64,000 nt of DNA from the NCBI GenBank assembly GCA_028281765.1, contig JANQJF010000050.1, forward strand, positions 151,532-215,531, written 5' to 3'. The first letter of the stretch is position 1, and every line of letters starts with the position of its first letter. The notes beneath the pieces are model-generated. The model was not told the DNA's origin. It saw only the letters and a program-made list of their open reading frames with translations, and did no database searches. The stretch is from Planctomycetota bacterium (GTDB lineage Bacteria > Planctomycetota > UBA1135 > UBA2386). Shown piece by piece: positions 8,098-16,214 of this stretch. Made by a program: the position numbers and the translations under genes.

Positions 8098-10332
8098 ATG
8101 ATCCCGCCCGTGTCGAGATCCCGTGTCGTCGCCGCGCTCGCGGTACTCACGGCTGCGCCGATCGCCGCGCAGCGAGTGAGCTTCAGTCGGGAGATTCGCC
8201 CGTTGCTCTCCGACCGCTGCTTCCTGTGCCACGGTCCGGACGCGTCGTCGCGGGAGGCGGATCTGCGCCTCGATCGGCGTGCGGACGCGCTCGAGGTGCT
8301 GTCGCCGGGGATACCCGACGAGAGTGAGCTCCTGCGGCGGGTCGGCGCGTCGGATCCTGACGAACGGATGCCGCCCACCGACGCGCATCGACGCCCGGTT
8401 TCGACGGAGGAGCTCGGACTCCTGCGCCGCTGGATCGATCAGGGCGCTCCGTACGAAGGGCACTGGGCCTATCGTCCCGTCGTTCGACCGCAGGTGCCTG
8501 CGCACGAAGCTGCCCGAGGACCAATCGACGCGTTCCTCGGCGCGGCGCAGGCCGCCGCGAGCGTGCGACCGATGCCGTTGGCCGACGACGTGACGCTGGT
8601 GCGGCGCCTCTCCATCGATCTGTGCGGGCTCCCGCCGACGCCGGAGGATGTCGCGACGTTCGTCGAGGACCGGCGACCGGATCGATACGAGCGACTCGTC
8701 GATCGCCTGCTCGCCTCGCCGCGGCACGCCGAGCGCATGGCAGTGCACTGGCTGGATCTCGTGCGCTTCGCGGACACGGTTGGCTACCACGGCGACCAAG
8801 AGCATCACATCTCGCCGTATCGCGACTACGTGCTGCGCGCGTTCCGCGACAACCTGCCGTTCGACCGTTTCACGCGCGAACAGCTCGCGGGCGACCTCCT
8901 GCCGAATCCGACCGTCGAGCAGCGCACCGCGAGTGGCTACAACCGCGTCTTGCAGACGAGTCACGAGGGCGGCGTGCAGCCGAAGGAATACCTCGCGAAG
9001 TACGCCTCCGACCGCGTGCGCAACCTCGGTGCGGTCTGGCTCGGTGCGACGACGGGGTGCGCGGAGTGTCACGACCACAAGTTCGACCCGATCTCGCAGC
9101 GCGACTTCTACGCGCTCGCGGCGTTCTTCGCGGACATCGAGGAGAAGGGGGACTTCAAGGGCGCACCGAACTCTTCACCGACCGTGCGGAAGCCCGAGAT
9201 CGACGTCGTCACCGAGCTCGATCGAGAACGCGGCGGAGAGCCGAAGCCGCGTCGCACGATGGTCACGATGGCGCGCGCGGAGCCGCGGACCGTGCGCGTG
9301 CTGCCGCGTGGGAACTGGCTCGACGACTCCGGCGAGATCGTGCAGCCCGCGGCGCCGCACTTCTTGCCACAGATCCGAACGGAAGGTCGGCGCGCGGACC
9401 GTCTCGACCTCGCGGCTTGGCTGACGTCCGCGGACAACCCGCTGACAGCAAGGGTGTTCGTCAACCGCATCTGGAACATGCTGTTCGGTCGCGGGCTGTC
9501 CAAGGTGCTCGACGACCTGGGCGCGCAGGGTGAACCGCCGACGCATCCGGAGCTGCTCGAATGGCTCGCGGTGGAATTCATCGAGAGCGGGTGGGATGTC
9601 CGCGCGCTGCTCCGTCGGATCGTGCTCAGCGACGCCTATCGGCGCGCATCGTCCGCCGATGCGGATTCGCGCGACCCCGACAACCGGCTGTTCGCGCGGC
9701 AGACGCGGGTCCGCTGGCCGGCGGAGGTCGTACGGGACAGCGCGCTCGCGATCAGTGGGCTTCTCGTGCATCGGTTCGGTGGGCCGAGCGTCAAGCCGTA
9801 CCAGCCGGCCGGCTACTACGCGCATCTCAACTTCCCGAAGCGTCGCTACAAGCGAGACAAGGGCGAGGCGCTCTACCGTCGCAGCGTCTACGTGCACTGG
9901 CAGCGTCAGTTCCTGCATCCCGTGCTGCGTGCGTTCGATGCGCCGACGCGCGAGGAGTGCGTCGCGAAGCGCGTGGTCAGCAACTCGCCGGCGGCGGCGC
10001 TCGCGCTGCTGAACGCACCGGAGTTCGTCGAATGCGCGCGCGTGTTCGCGGCCCGCGCGCTGCGCGAAGGCGGCGAAGATGCTTCGTCGCGCGTCGCGTG
10101 GCTCTGGCGGCAGGCGCTCTCCCGGGATCCGTCGGAGGAGGAATGTGAGCTCGCGCTGGACTTGGTGGAGCGTCATCAAGTCCGTTATCGCGACGACCCC
10201 GACGCCGCGGCGAAGCTCGTCGCGACCGGCGCGTTCGCGCCGGCCGAAGGTCTCGACGTCGCCGAGCACGCCGCGTGGACTTCGGTCGCGCGCGTCGTGT
10301 TGAACCTCGACGAAGGACTGCGCCGCCGATGA
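8098..10332 (+). CDS. Planctomycete cytochrome PSCyt1 with DUF1549 and DUF1553 domains
   Basis: 744 residues from ATG 8098, chosen because it is preceded by GGGAGG and opens directly onto a signal peptide (MIPPVSRSRVVAALAVL to PIAAQ). Residues 35-95 are the PSCyt1 domain, with one c-type haem site C41-x-x-C44-H45 (CFLCH). DUF1549 follows, marked by VRRLSIDLCGLPPTPEDV and ATTGCAECHDHKFDP, the latter carrying a second CxxCH. The second half is DUF1553 (RVFVNRIWNMLFGRGLSKVLDDLGAQGEPPTHPELLEWLA, quoted here as a landmark region rather than a motif). The family is exported and near-exclusive to planctomycetes; a role in periplasmic redox or polysaccharide use is suspected but unproven. Its TGA overlaps the start of the DUF1501 gene by 4 nt. 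Confidence 0.93.
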   Translation: MIPPVSRSRVVAALAVLTAAPIAAQRVSFSREIRPLLSDRCFLCHGPDASSREADLRLDRRADALEVLSPGIPDESELLRRVGASDPDERMPPTDAHRRPVSTEELGLLRRWIDQGAPYEGHWAYRPVVRPQVPAHEAARGPIDAFLGAAQAAASVRPMPLADDVTLVRRLSIDLCGLPPTPEDVATFVEDRRPDRYERLVDRLLASPRHAERMAVHWLDLVRFADTVGYHGDQEHHISPYRDYVLRAFRDNLPFDRFTREQLAGDLLPNPTVEQRTASGYNRVLQTSHEGGVQPKEYLAKYASDRVRNLGAVWLGATTGCAECHDHKFDPISQRDFYALAAFFADIEEKGDFKGAPNSSPTVRKPEIDVVTELDRERGGEPKPRRTMVTMARAEPRTVRVLPRGNWLDDSGEIVQPAAPHFLPQIRTEGRRADRLDLAAWLTSADNPLTARVFVNRIWNMLFGRGLSKVLDDLGAQGEPPTHPELLEWLAVEFIESGWDVRALLRRIVLSDAYRRASSADADSRDPDNRLFARQTRVRWPAEVVRDSALAISGLLVHRFGGPSVKPYQPAGYYAHLNFPKRRYKRDKGEALYRRSVYVHWQRQFLHPVLRAFDAPTREECVAKRVVSNSPAAALALLNAPEFVECARVFAARALREGGEDASSRVAWLWRQALSRDPSEEECELALDLVERHQVRYRDDPDAAAKLVATGAFAPAEGLDVAEHAAWTSVARVVLNLDEGLRRR

Positions 10333-11726
10333 AAGACCCCAGCCGTCGTGAGTTCCTCCGCGGGAGTGCCGGCGCGATGCTCGGCGCATCTGCGTTCCGC
10401 GGAGTATTCGACAACGGTCACGATGGCGGGGGAGTCGTCAGTCCGCTGCACCACAGGCCACGGGCCAAGCGCGTCGTCTTCCTGTGCATGGCGGGCGGAC
10501 CGTCCCAGCTCGAGACCCTCGACTACAAGCCGAAGCTCGCGGCGATGGACGGCAAGCCGATGCCGGCGTCGTTCACGGCAGGGCAGCCGATCGCACAGCT
10601 GCAGGGGCACAAGCTGCGCTGCCTTGGGCCGCAGGCGAAGTTTCGGCGGTGCGGCGACTCTGGGCAAGAGATCTCCGACTACCTGCCGTTCCTGCAGGGA
10701 ATCGCGGACCGCATCTGCATCGTGCGTTCGCTCAAGACGACGCAGATCAACCACGATCCCGCGCACACGGTCATGAACACCGGCACGTCGATTTCCGGGC
10801 GGCCGAGCATGGGATCGTGGGTGCAATACGCGCTCGGCTCCGAGTCCTCGAGCCTGCCGGGATTCGTCGTCATGAGCAGCGTCGGCGGCCGGAATCCGCA
10901 GCCGATCGCCGCGCGGCAATGGGCGGCCGGCTTCCTGCCGAGCCGCTTCCAGGGCGTCGAGTTCTACTCCCACGGCGACCCGGTGCACTACGTCACGAAC
11001 TCGGCGGGAGTCGGCGACGCCGAGCAGGACGATGTCGTGGCGACGATTCGCGCGCTGGATCGGCTCGAGTACGAGCGCTCGCGCGATCCGGAGACGCTGT
11101 CGCGCATCGCGCAGTACGAGCTCGCTCGACGGATGCAGGACAGCATTCCGGAGCTCATGAACTTCGCGGACGAGCCCGAGCACGTGCGGGCGCTCTACGG
11201 TGTCGATCGCGCCGACGGGTCGTTCGCGGCGAACTGTCTCGTCGCGCGGCGACTGCTCGAGCGCGGCGTTCGTTTCGTGCAGCTCTACCATCGAGGTTGG
11301 GATCACCACGGTGGACTCAACAAGTTCATGGGTGTGTGCAGCCGGCTGTGTGACCGCCCGAGCGCAGCGCTCGTCGCCGATCTCGCGCAACGAGGGATGC
11401 TCGAAGACACGCTCGTGGTCTGGGGTGGCGAGTTCGGACGCACGCCGATGTTCCAGGGCAACAAGGGTGGTGCCGGGCGCGATCATCACATCGCCGGGTT
11501 CTCGATGTGGCTGGCGGGTGGCGGCGTGCAGGGCGGCCTGACGCATGGCGCTACGGACGAACTCGGATACCACGCGGTCGAAGACGTCGTCGAAGTGCAC
11601 GACCTCCACGCGACGATCCTGTACACGCTCGGCATCGACCACGAACGACTCACGATTCGCGCGCAAGGGCGCGATCATCGCCTCACCGACGTGCACGGCC
11701 ACGTCGTGCACCCGATTCTCGAATGA
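10329..11726 (+). CDS. DUF1501 protein with Tat-like signal
   Basis: 465 residues. ATG 10329 overlaps the upstream TGA (ATGA), and the protein then begins with MKDPSRREFLRGSAGAMLG, a twin-arginine signal (RREFLRG). The body has the landmarks of DUF1501, a family with an alkaline-phosphatase/sulfatase-like fold: CMAGGPSQLETLDYKP near residue 55, YHRGWDHHGG near 325 and GGEFGRTPMFQG near 365. DUF1501 genes regularly follow PSCyt1/DUF1549/DUF1553 genes in planctomycetes, and the 4-nt overlaps on both sides show one transcription and translation unit. The Tat signal implies export of a folded, perhaps cofactor-bearing, protein. The biochemical activity of the family is not established. Confidence 0.93.
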   Translation: MKDPSRREFLRGSAGAMLGASAFRGVFDNGHDGGGVVSPLHHRPRAKRVVFLCMAGGPSQLETLDYKPKLAAMDGKPMPASFTAGQPIAQLQGHKLRCLGPQAKFRRCGDSGQEISDYLPFLQGIADRICIVRSLKTTQINHDPAHTVMNTGTSISGRPSMGSWVQYALGSESSSLPGFVVMSSVGGRNPQPIAARQWAAGFLPSRFQGVEFYSHGDPVHYVTNSAGVGDAEQDDVVATIRALDRLEYERSRDPETLSRIAQYELARRMQDSIPELMNFADEPEHVRALYGVDRADGSFAANCLVARRLLERGVRFVQLYHRGWDHHGGLNKFMGVCSRLCDRPSAALVADLAQRGMLEDTLVVWGGEFGRTPMFQGNKGGAGRDHHIAGFSMWLAGGGVQGGLTHGATDELGYHAVEDVVEVHDLHATILYTLGIDHERLTIRAQGRDHRLTDVHGHVVHPILE

Positions 11727-13939
11727 CCGGGACTCTTCCCATGCACATGCGCCCGATCGTCTTGTTCTCTCTCTCGTTGTCCACGTTCGCGGTCGGTCAG
11801 ACTGATCAGGATCCGTGGGCGGAGTTCGTGACGTGGGCCGAGCAGGAGCACGGCGCGGACGGAAAGCGTGCCGCGGAGTTCCTCGCGGCGTATCGGCCGG
11901 AGCGAGATCGCGCGATCGCGCTCGCGGTCCTTCGCGAGAACCTGACGCTCGCGCTTCAGGCGAGATCCGAGTTCTTTTGGGCGAAGCGGCTCTCGGACGA
12001 GCGCTTCTACAACGACGTGCTCCCGTACGCCGTGCTCGACGAGACCCGCGAGGCGTGGCGCGCGAAGCTCAAGGCGATCGCGGGTCCCATCGTGGCCGAC
12101 TGCAAGACGGCGACCGAGGCCGCACAGGCGTTGAACCGCGAGTTCTTCGACGCGATCGGCGTGCACTACAACACCGGCCGCAAGAAGCCCAACCAGAGTC
12201 CGGCAGAGTCGATGTCGCAGGGGCGTGCAACATGCACGGGCCTGACGATTCTTCTCGTGGATGCGTGTCGATCGGTGGGCGTGCCGGCCCGCGCGGCGGG
12301 CGTGGCATCGTGGCACGACAAGCGCGGTAACCACACTTGGGCCGAGGTCTGGGACGGCGAGTGGTTCTTCACGGGCGCGGACGAGTACGACAGCAAGGGA
12401 CTCAACCGAGGCTGGTTCGTCGGCGACGCGTCGCGCGCGAAGCCCGGGGATCCGCGCTTCGCGGTGTGGGCGTCGTCGTGGCAGCCGACCGGGCACGCGT
12501 TTCCGATGGTCTGGAGTCGTGCCGACCGCTCGGTGCACGGTGTCGACGTGACGCTGCGCTACAAACCGAAGGCGAAGGTTGAACGAGACGGGGCGGTCGT
12601 TCGCCACGTGCGTCTCTGGGACGTGGCCGGCGGCAAGCGCCTGGTGGGACGGGTGCGCGTGCTCGGCGCCGACGGATCCGAGCTTGCCACGTCGGAAACG
12701 CGGGGAGGTCGCGCGGACCTCAACGACATGGCGACGCTCGCGTTCACGCGTGAGAACGCGCGCGTGCTCGAGGTTTCTTGGAACGGCGCGAAGCGAACGC
12801 TGGATCTGTCCGGTTCGAAGCCCGGAGCGCAAACGCTCGATCTGGTCTGGGGCGACCTCGCATCGCCCGGATTGTCACGGAAGGAGGCGATGGCACGCAT
12901 CGCCTCCGCGGCCGAGGCGCGGCTCGCCGAGGTCGCGAAGGTCCGGGAGAAGCAGCTCGAGAAGAAGGAGATCGTCGTCGGCGACCTCATGCTGCGCATT
13001 CTCGAGAAGACGTTCGGTGAAGCGCCCGAGGGCGGGCACAGCCTCTGGATCTCGATGCACGGTGGCGGCGGTGCGCCGGCGCGGGTCAACGACCAGCAGT
13101 GGCAGAACCAGATCCGGCTCTACAGGCTCGAGGAGGGCATCTACGTCGCGCCGCGCGCGCCGACGAACACGTGGAACCTGTGGCACCAGGCGCACATCGA
13201 CGGCCTGTTCGATGCGTTGATCGAGTCCTACGTTGCAACGCGTGGCGTCGATCCCGATCGGGTGTTCCTGCTCGGGTACTCCGCCGGCGGCGATGGCGTC
13301 TACCAGCTCGCGCCGCGGATGGCCGATCGCTTCGCGGCGGCCGCGATGATGGCGGGGCATCCGAACGAGACTTCTCCCCTCGGTCTGCGCAACCTCCCGT
13401 TCGCGCTCCTGATGGGCGGTAAGGACAAAGCGTATCGGCGCAACGCGATCGCCGCGGAGTGGGAGGGCAAGCTCGGCGAGCTCCGCAAGGCCGACGCCGA
13501 CGGATACCCGCACTTCGTGAGGATCTACCCGCAACACGGGCACTGGATGAACGGCGACGACAAGGAGGCGCTGCCGTGGATGGCCAAGCACGTCCGAGGG
13601 TCGTGGCCGGAGCGCGTCGTCTGGATGCAGGACGACGTCACGCACACGCGGTTCTACTGGCTCGCCGTCGCCGAGGAAGATGCGGTGGCGCGGCGGCTGA
13701 TTCGCGCCGAGGTCGACGGCCAGACGATCCGGATCGAGAGCGACGATGCGAAGCGCGTCACCCTGAGGCTCCATGACTTGCTCGTGAACCTCGACGAGGA
13801 GATCACCGTGATCGCGAACGAGAAGACGGTGTTCGAAGGGCGCGTTGCTCGGTCCGCCGATGCGATCGACAAGTCCATCGAGGAGCGTCTCGATCCACGT
13901 TCCGCGGCGATGGCGACGCTGGACGTCAGCTGGGATTAG
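11723..13939 (+). CDS. Exported transglutaminase-like protein fused to an alpha/beta hydrolase
   Basis: 738 residues from ATG 11723 (ATGA overlap with the DUF1501 stop). ATG 11741 or 11747 would place the signal peptide (MRPIVLFSLSLSTFAVGQ) exactly at the start and are realistic alternatives. About residues 130-240 hold a transglutaminase-like cysteine-protease core: Cys in GRATCTGLTILLVDACR, His in GNHTWAEVWDG, and Asp in FTGADEYDS. About residues 425-640 form a PHB-depolymerase/esterase-like hydrolase with SMHGGGGAPARVN, nucleophile elbow GYSAGG, and final His in YPQHGHWM. So both catalytic centres look intact in one exported chain. The operon context suggests it helps the DUF1549/DUF1501 pair process an extracellular polymer, which is inference. 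Confidence 0.87.
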   Translation: MTGTLPMHMRPIVLFSLSLSTFAVGQTDQDPWAEFVTWAEQEHGADGKRAAEFLAAYRPERDRAIALAVLRENLTLALQARSEFFWAKRLSDERFYNDVLPYAVLDETREAWRAKLKAIAGPIVADCKTATEAAQALNREFFDAIGVHYNTGRKKPNQSPAESMSQGRATCTGLTILLVDACRSVGVPARAAGVASWHDKRGNHTWAEVWDGEWFFTGADEYDSKGLNRGWFVGDASRAKPGDPRFAVWASSWQPTGHAFPMVWSRADRSVHGVDVTLRYKPKAKVERDGAVVRHVRLWDVAGGKRLVGRVRVLGADGSELATSETRGGRADLNDMATLAFTRENARVLEVSWNGAKRTLDLSGSKPGAQTLDLVWGDLASPGLSRKEAMARIASAAEARLAEVAKVREKQLEKKEIVVGDLMLRILEKTFGEAPEGGHSLWISMHGGGGAPARVNDQQWQNQIRLYRLEEGIYVAPRAPTNTWNLWHQAHIDGLFDALIESYVATRGVDPDRVFLLGYSAGGDGVYQLAPRMADRFAAAAMMAGHPNETSPLGLRNLPFALLMGGKDKAYRRNAIAAEWEGKLGELRKADADGYPHFVRIYPQHGHWMNGDDKEALPWMAKHVRGSWPERVVWMQDDVTHTRFYWLAVAEEDAVARRLIRAEVDGQTIRIESDDAKRVTLRLHDLLVNLDEEITVIANEKTVFEGRVARSADAIDKSIEERLDPRSAAMATLDVSWD

Positions 13940-13954
13940 CCGCGCGGTAGCAAC

Positions 13955-15505
13955 TCAGAACCGTAGCATGTCGAGCTTCGCGACCCCGTCGGCATCGATC
14001 TGCACGACGAACAGCTTGTCGTAGCATTCGTGCGCGATCTCTTGGCCGGCGATGCCGAGCTTGTCGAGGAGCATTGGCAGCGTGTTCGAGTGCCCGACGA
14101 CGAGGACGTTGTTTCCGAGTTCGTCGGCGCGGAGGCGCTGCGCGAAGCCTGCGGCGTCCATACCGTCGTATTCGCGCACCTCGGCGCCCGCTCGCTTCGC
14201 GGTCGGCGCCGCCGTCGCGCGCGTCCGCTTGGTCGCCGTCGTGTAGACGCGGTCGATGTCGGCCGAGCGCAGCATGGCCGCGAGGCGCACGGCGCGAGCC
14301 TGGCCTGAGTCGGTCAAGGGTGGGTCGTCTCCGCCCTGCTTCTCGGCGTGCCGCACCATGTAGATCGTGATCGCGCGTGTTCCGGCGTCCGGATCCTTCG
14401 CGCGTCGAATGCGATCGACGACGCCGTAGACGAGGTCGTTCGGGATCGGGACGGTCAGGTTGTAGTGGGCGACGCGCCATCCCTCGTCCGTGCGCACGAC
14501 GACGCCGGAGCCGCGGCAGTCGCCGAAGGACGCGTTCCCCAGCTCCTCGTCGAACCAGGCTGTGTTGCCGTCGGCGGCGAAGTTCCAGAAGCGGGCCGTC
14601 GGTACGAAGATCCAAGCGGAGTCTCGGGCGAACGCGCGTTCGCCGTAGCTGCGCAGCTGCGCGACGCTCCACCTTTCGGTCGCGTCCGTGCCCATGAACA
14701 CCGCGTTCTCCGCGAACAGCCCGAAGTACCGGTCTTCGTCGGCCTTGGCCGCGGCGTCGTGCCAGTCGTCGAGAACCGCGTCGACGGCACGGGTGCGGTC
14801 GTCGCTTGGCTTCGGACGCAGCGACTGGAGGTGTTCGATCATGGCCGTGCCATCGAGGCTCGGCGGCACGTGCCCTTCGCCATCGAACACGCGGGTCTTC
14901 ACCGATGCGCCGAGCGCGCGCAGTCGCGCGGCGCTCCGTTCGGTCTCGGTAACCCACTTCCCGTCGTCGCCGCCGACGAACATGTGCACGTCGAGCCGGC
15001 GCAGCTCCGCCAAGCGCGCGTAGTCGGCATCGGTCGGGGGGTAGCCGGGCAGCACGCTCAACGAGCGGAACTCCCACGGATGCAGCATCGCAATGCGGAA
15101 CGCGCTGCGCCCGCCGTTGCTCGCGCCGGCGAGGTGGATGCCGTTCCCTTCGATCGTGAACTGGATCCGGACCCAGCGCAGGAGGCCGCCGATCGTGGAC
15201 TCGCCGCCTTCGAAGAATCGGCCCTTTGTCGGAGCGACCGGGCTGACGACGACCCAGCCGCGATCGCGCGCCTGGGCGCCCCAGTAGCGACGCATGCCGG
15301 CCTCGACCATCGCCGCGTCCTGTTTGCCCGGCGGCAGCGCGAGCAGAACGGGGTAGGCCTTGCTGCGGTCGAAGTCCGCAGGGCGAACGACGGAGACGCG
15401 CAGCGTCGACCCGTCACGGAGGCGGACTTCTTCGTCGGTCCATGCGTCTTGCTGGGCGCAGAGGGACGAGACGGACCAGAGCGCGACGGCGATCGTGCGG
15501 ATCAT
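13955..15505 (-). CDS. Exported three-domain protein: esterase-like, NTF2/SnoaL-like and histidine phosphatase
   Basis: 516 residues from ATG 15505, where a signal peptide begins (MIRTIAVALWSVSSLCAQ); an upstream ATG (15547) would overlap the preceding gene. Domain 1, about residues 20-235, is an alpha/beta hydrolase with nucleophile elbow GASNGG and a late GEGHVPP that supplies the His. Domain 2, about 240-365, resembles SnoaL/DUF4440 NTF2-like domains (VLDDWHDAAAKADEDRYFGLF, FWNFAADGNTAWFDEELGN). Domain 3, about 385-516, is a histidine phosphatase: YMVRHAEK supplies the RH nucleophile motif, with TDSGQARA and VVGHSN for the second His. The gene follows batE by 10 bp and could be the ninth gene of the MoxR-Bat operon. 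The substrate is unknown. Confidence 0.87.
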   Translation of the reverse strand: MIRTIAVALWSVSSLCAQQDAWTDEEVRLRDGSTLRVSVVRPADFDRSKAYPVLLALPPGKQDAAMVEAGMRRYWGAQARDRGWVVVSPVAPTKGRFFEGGESTIGGLLRWVRIQFTIEGNGIHLAGASNGGRSAFRIAMLHPWEFRSLSVLPGYPPTDADYARLAELRRLDVHMFVGGDDGKWVTETERSAARLRALGASVKTRVFDGEGHVPPSLDGTAMIEHLQSLRPKPSDDRTRAVDAVLDDWHDAAAKADEDRYFGLFAENAVFMGTDATERWSVAQLRSYGERAFARDSAWIFVPTARFWNFAADGNTAWFDEELGNASFGDCRGSGVVVRTDEGWRVAHYNLTVPIPNDLVYGVVDRIRRAKDPDAGTRAITIYMVRHAEKQGGDDPPLTDSGQARAVRLAAMLRSADIDRVYTTATKRTRATAAPTAKRAGAEVREYDGMDAAGFAQRLRADELGNNVLVVGHSNTLPMLLDKLGIAGQEIAHECYDKLFVVQIDADGVAKLDMLRF

Positions 15506-15515
15506 CGTCGTCAGA

Positions 15516-16214
15516 CTATTCGATCCTTCCGACTCCGTCCGTTGCAATCCAGCCGGCTCCGGAGGGGGATTCGACGCGAAGCCAGCGCGGCGAAGACTCC
15601 ACGATGTCGAACTGCGAACCCGCGTACAGTTCGGTCACGAGGGGCGACAACGGATCGGGATCCGCGCGCAGCGGGACCCGGGGCGCGAGCACGATGCCCG
15701 GGACCGCGCGGTCCCACCACGTGTCGTAGGCGACGCGGAGCGGGATTGCCGTGACTGCGACTGCGAACGCACACAGAGCGACCTTGGTCTTCCGGTGCCG
15801 GCGGAACGCGATGGCGGCGGCGAAAAATGAGAACTGGGCGATTCCGGCCAGCGAGAGGAGTTCGTTGGGCGTGAAGCTGCGCCACAAAGCGCGCGTCGTC
15901 GTCGCGATTCCGTCAGGCTCGCGATCGACGAGTCCGAGCTCGAGTTCGGCGCGGTCGAGGTTGAACGCCATCGAGCGATCCCGGGGGGCGCGCAAGAGCG
16001 CGCGTCGGTAGTTCCACGCCGCCTGCGCGAACTCTCCGAGTCGGAAATGGCAGTTGCCGATCTTGAACAGCGTCGCGGCCATCCCGTCCGGCTCGTCGGC
16101 GAGGCTGGCGTGATAGTGCTGCAGTGCGGCGCGGAACCGACCGGCCGCGTACTCGCGATCGCCGTCGCCCGGGCTCACGAGGGTTGTCAACCAGAGAATG
16201 CACCACGCGATCAT
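15516..16214 (-). CDS. batE: BatE-like TPR and SH3-type membrane protein
   Basis: 232 residues from ATG 16214, which overlaps the batD stop (ATGA). The N-terminus is hydrophobic (MIAWCILWLTTLVSP), then TPR-like helices with a tetratricopeptide signature (AAGRFRAALQHYHASLADEPDG, FKIGNCHFRLGEFAQAAWNYRRAL). A membrane segment follows at about residues 127-165, and the C-terminal ~60 residues (YAGSQFDIVESSPRWLRVESPSGAGWIATD region) look like a bacterial SH3 domain. This TPR-membrane-SH3 order is that of BatE in Bacteroides-type Bat operons. Proposed family role: envelope stress or MoxR-linked assembly at the membrane. The gene symbol rests on architecture and operon position. Confidence 0.82.
   Translation of the reverse strand: MIAWCILWLTTLVSPGDGDREYAAGRFRAALQHYHASLADEPDGMAATLFKIGNCHFRLGEFAQAAWNYRRALLRAPRDRSMAFNLDRAELELGLVDREPDGIATTTRALWRSFTPNELLSLAGIAQFSFFAAAIAFRRHRKTKVALCAFAVAVTAIPLRVAYDTWWDRAVPGIVLAPRVPLRADPDPLSPLVTELYAGSQFDIVESSPRWLRVESPSGAGWIATDGVGRIE

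Noticed and set aside
10185..11711. Minus-strand frame of 508 codons antisense to DUF1501
   Set aside because: Shadow of a gene with Tat signal and family motifs and 4-nt overlaps on both sides.
15370..15385. GAAGTCCG match resembling the MITE-like repeat end
   Set aside because: Only eight to ten bases match, inside a coding gene; chance level in GC-rich DNA.
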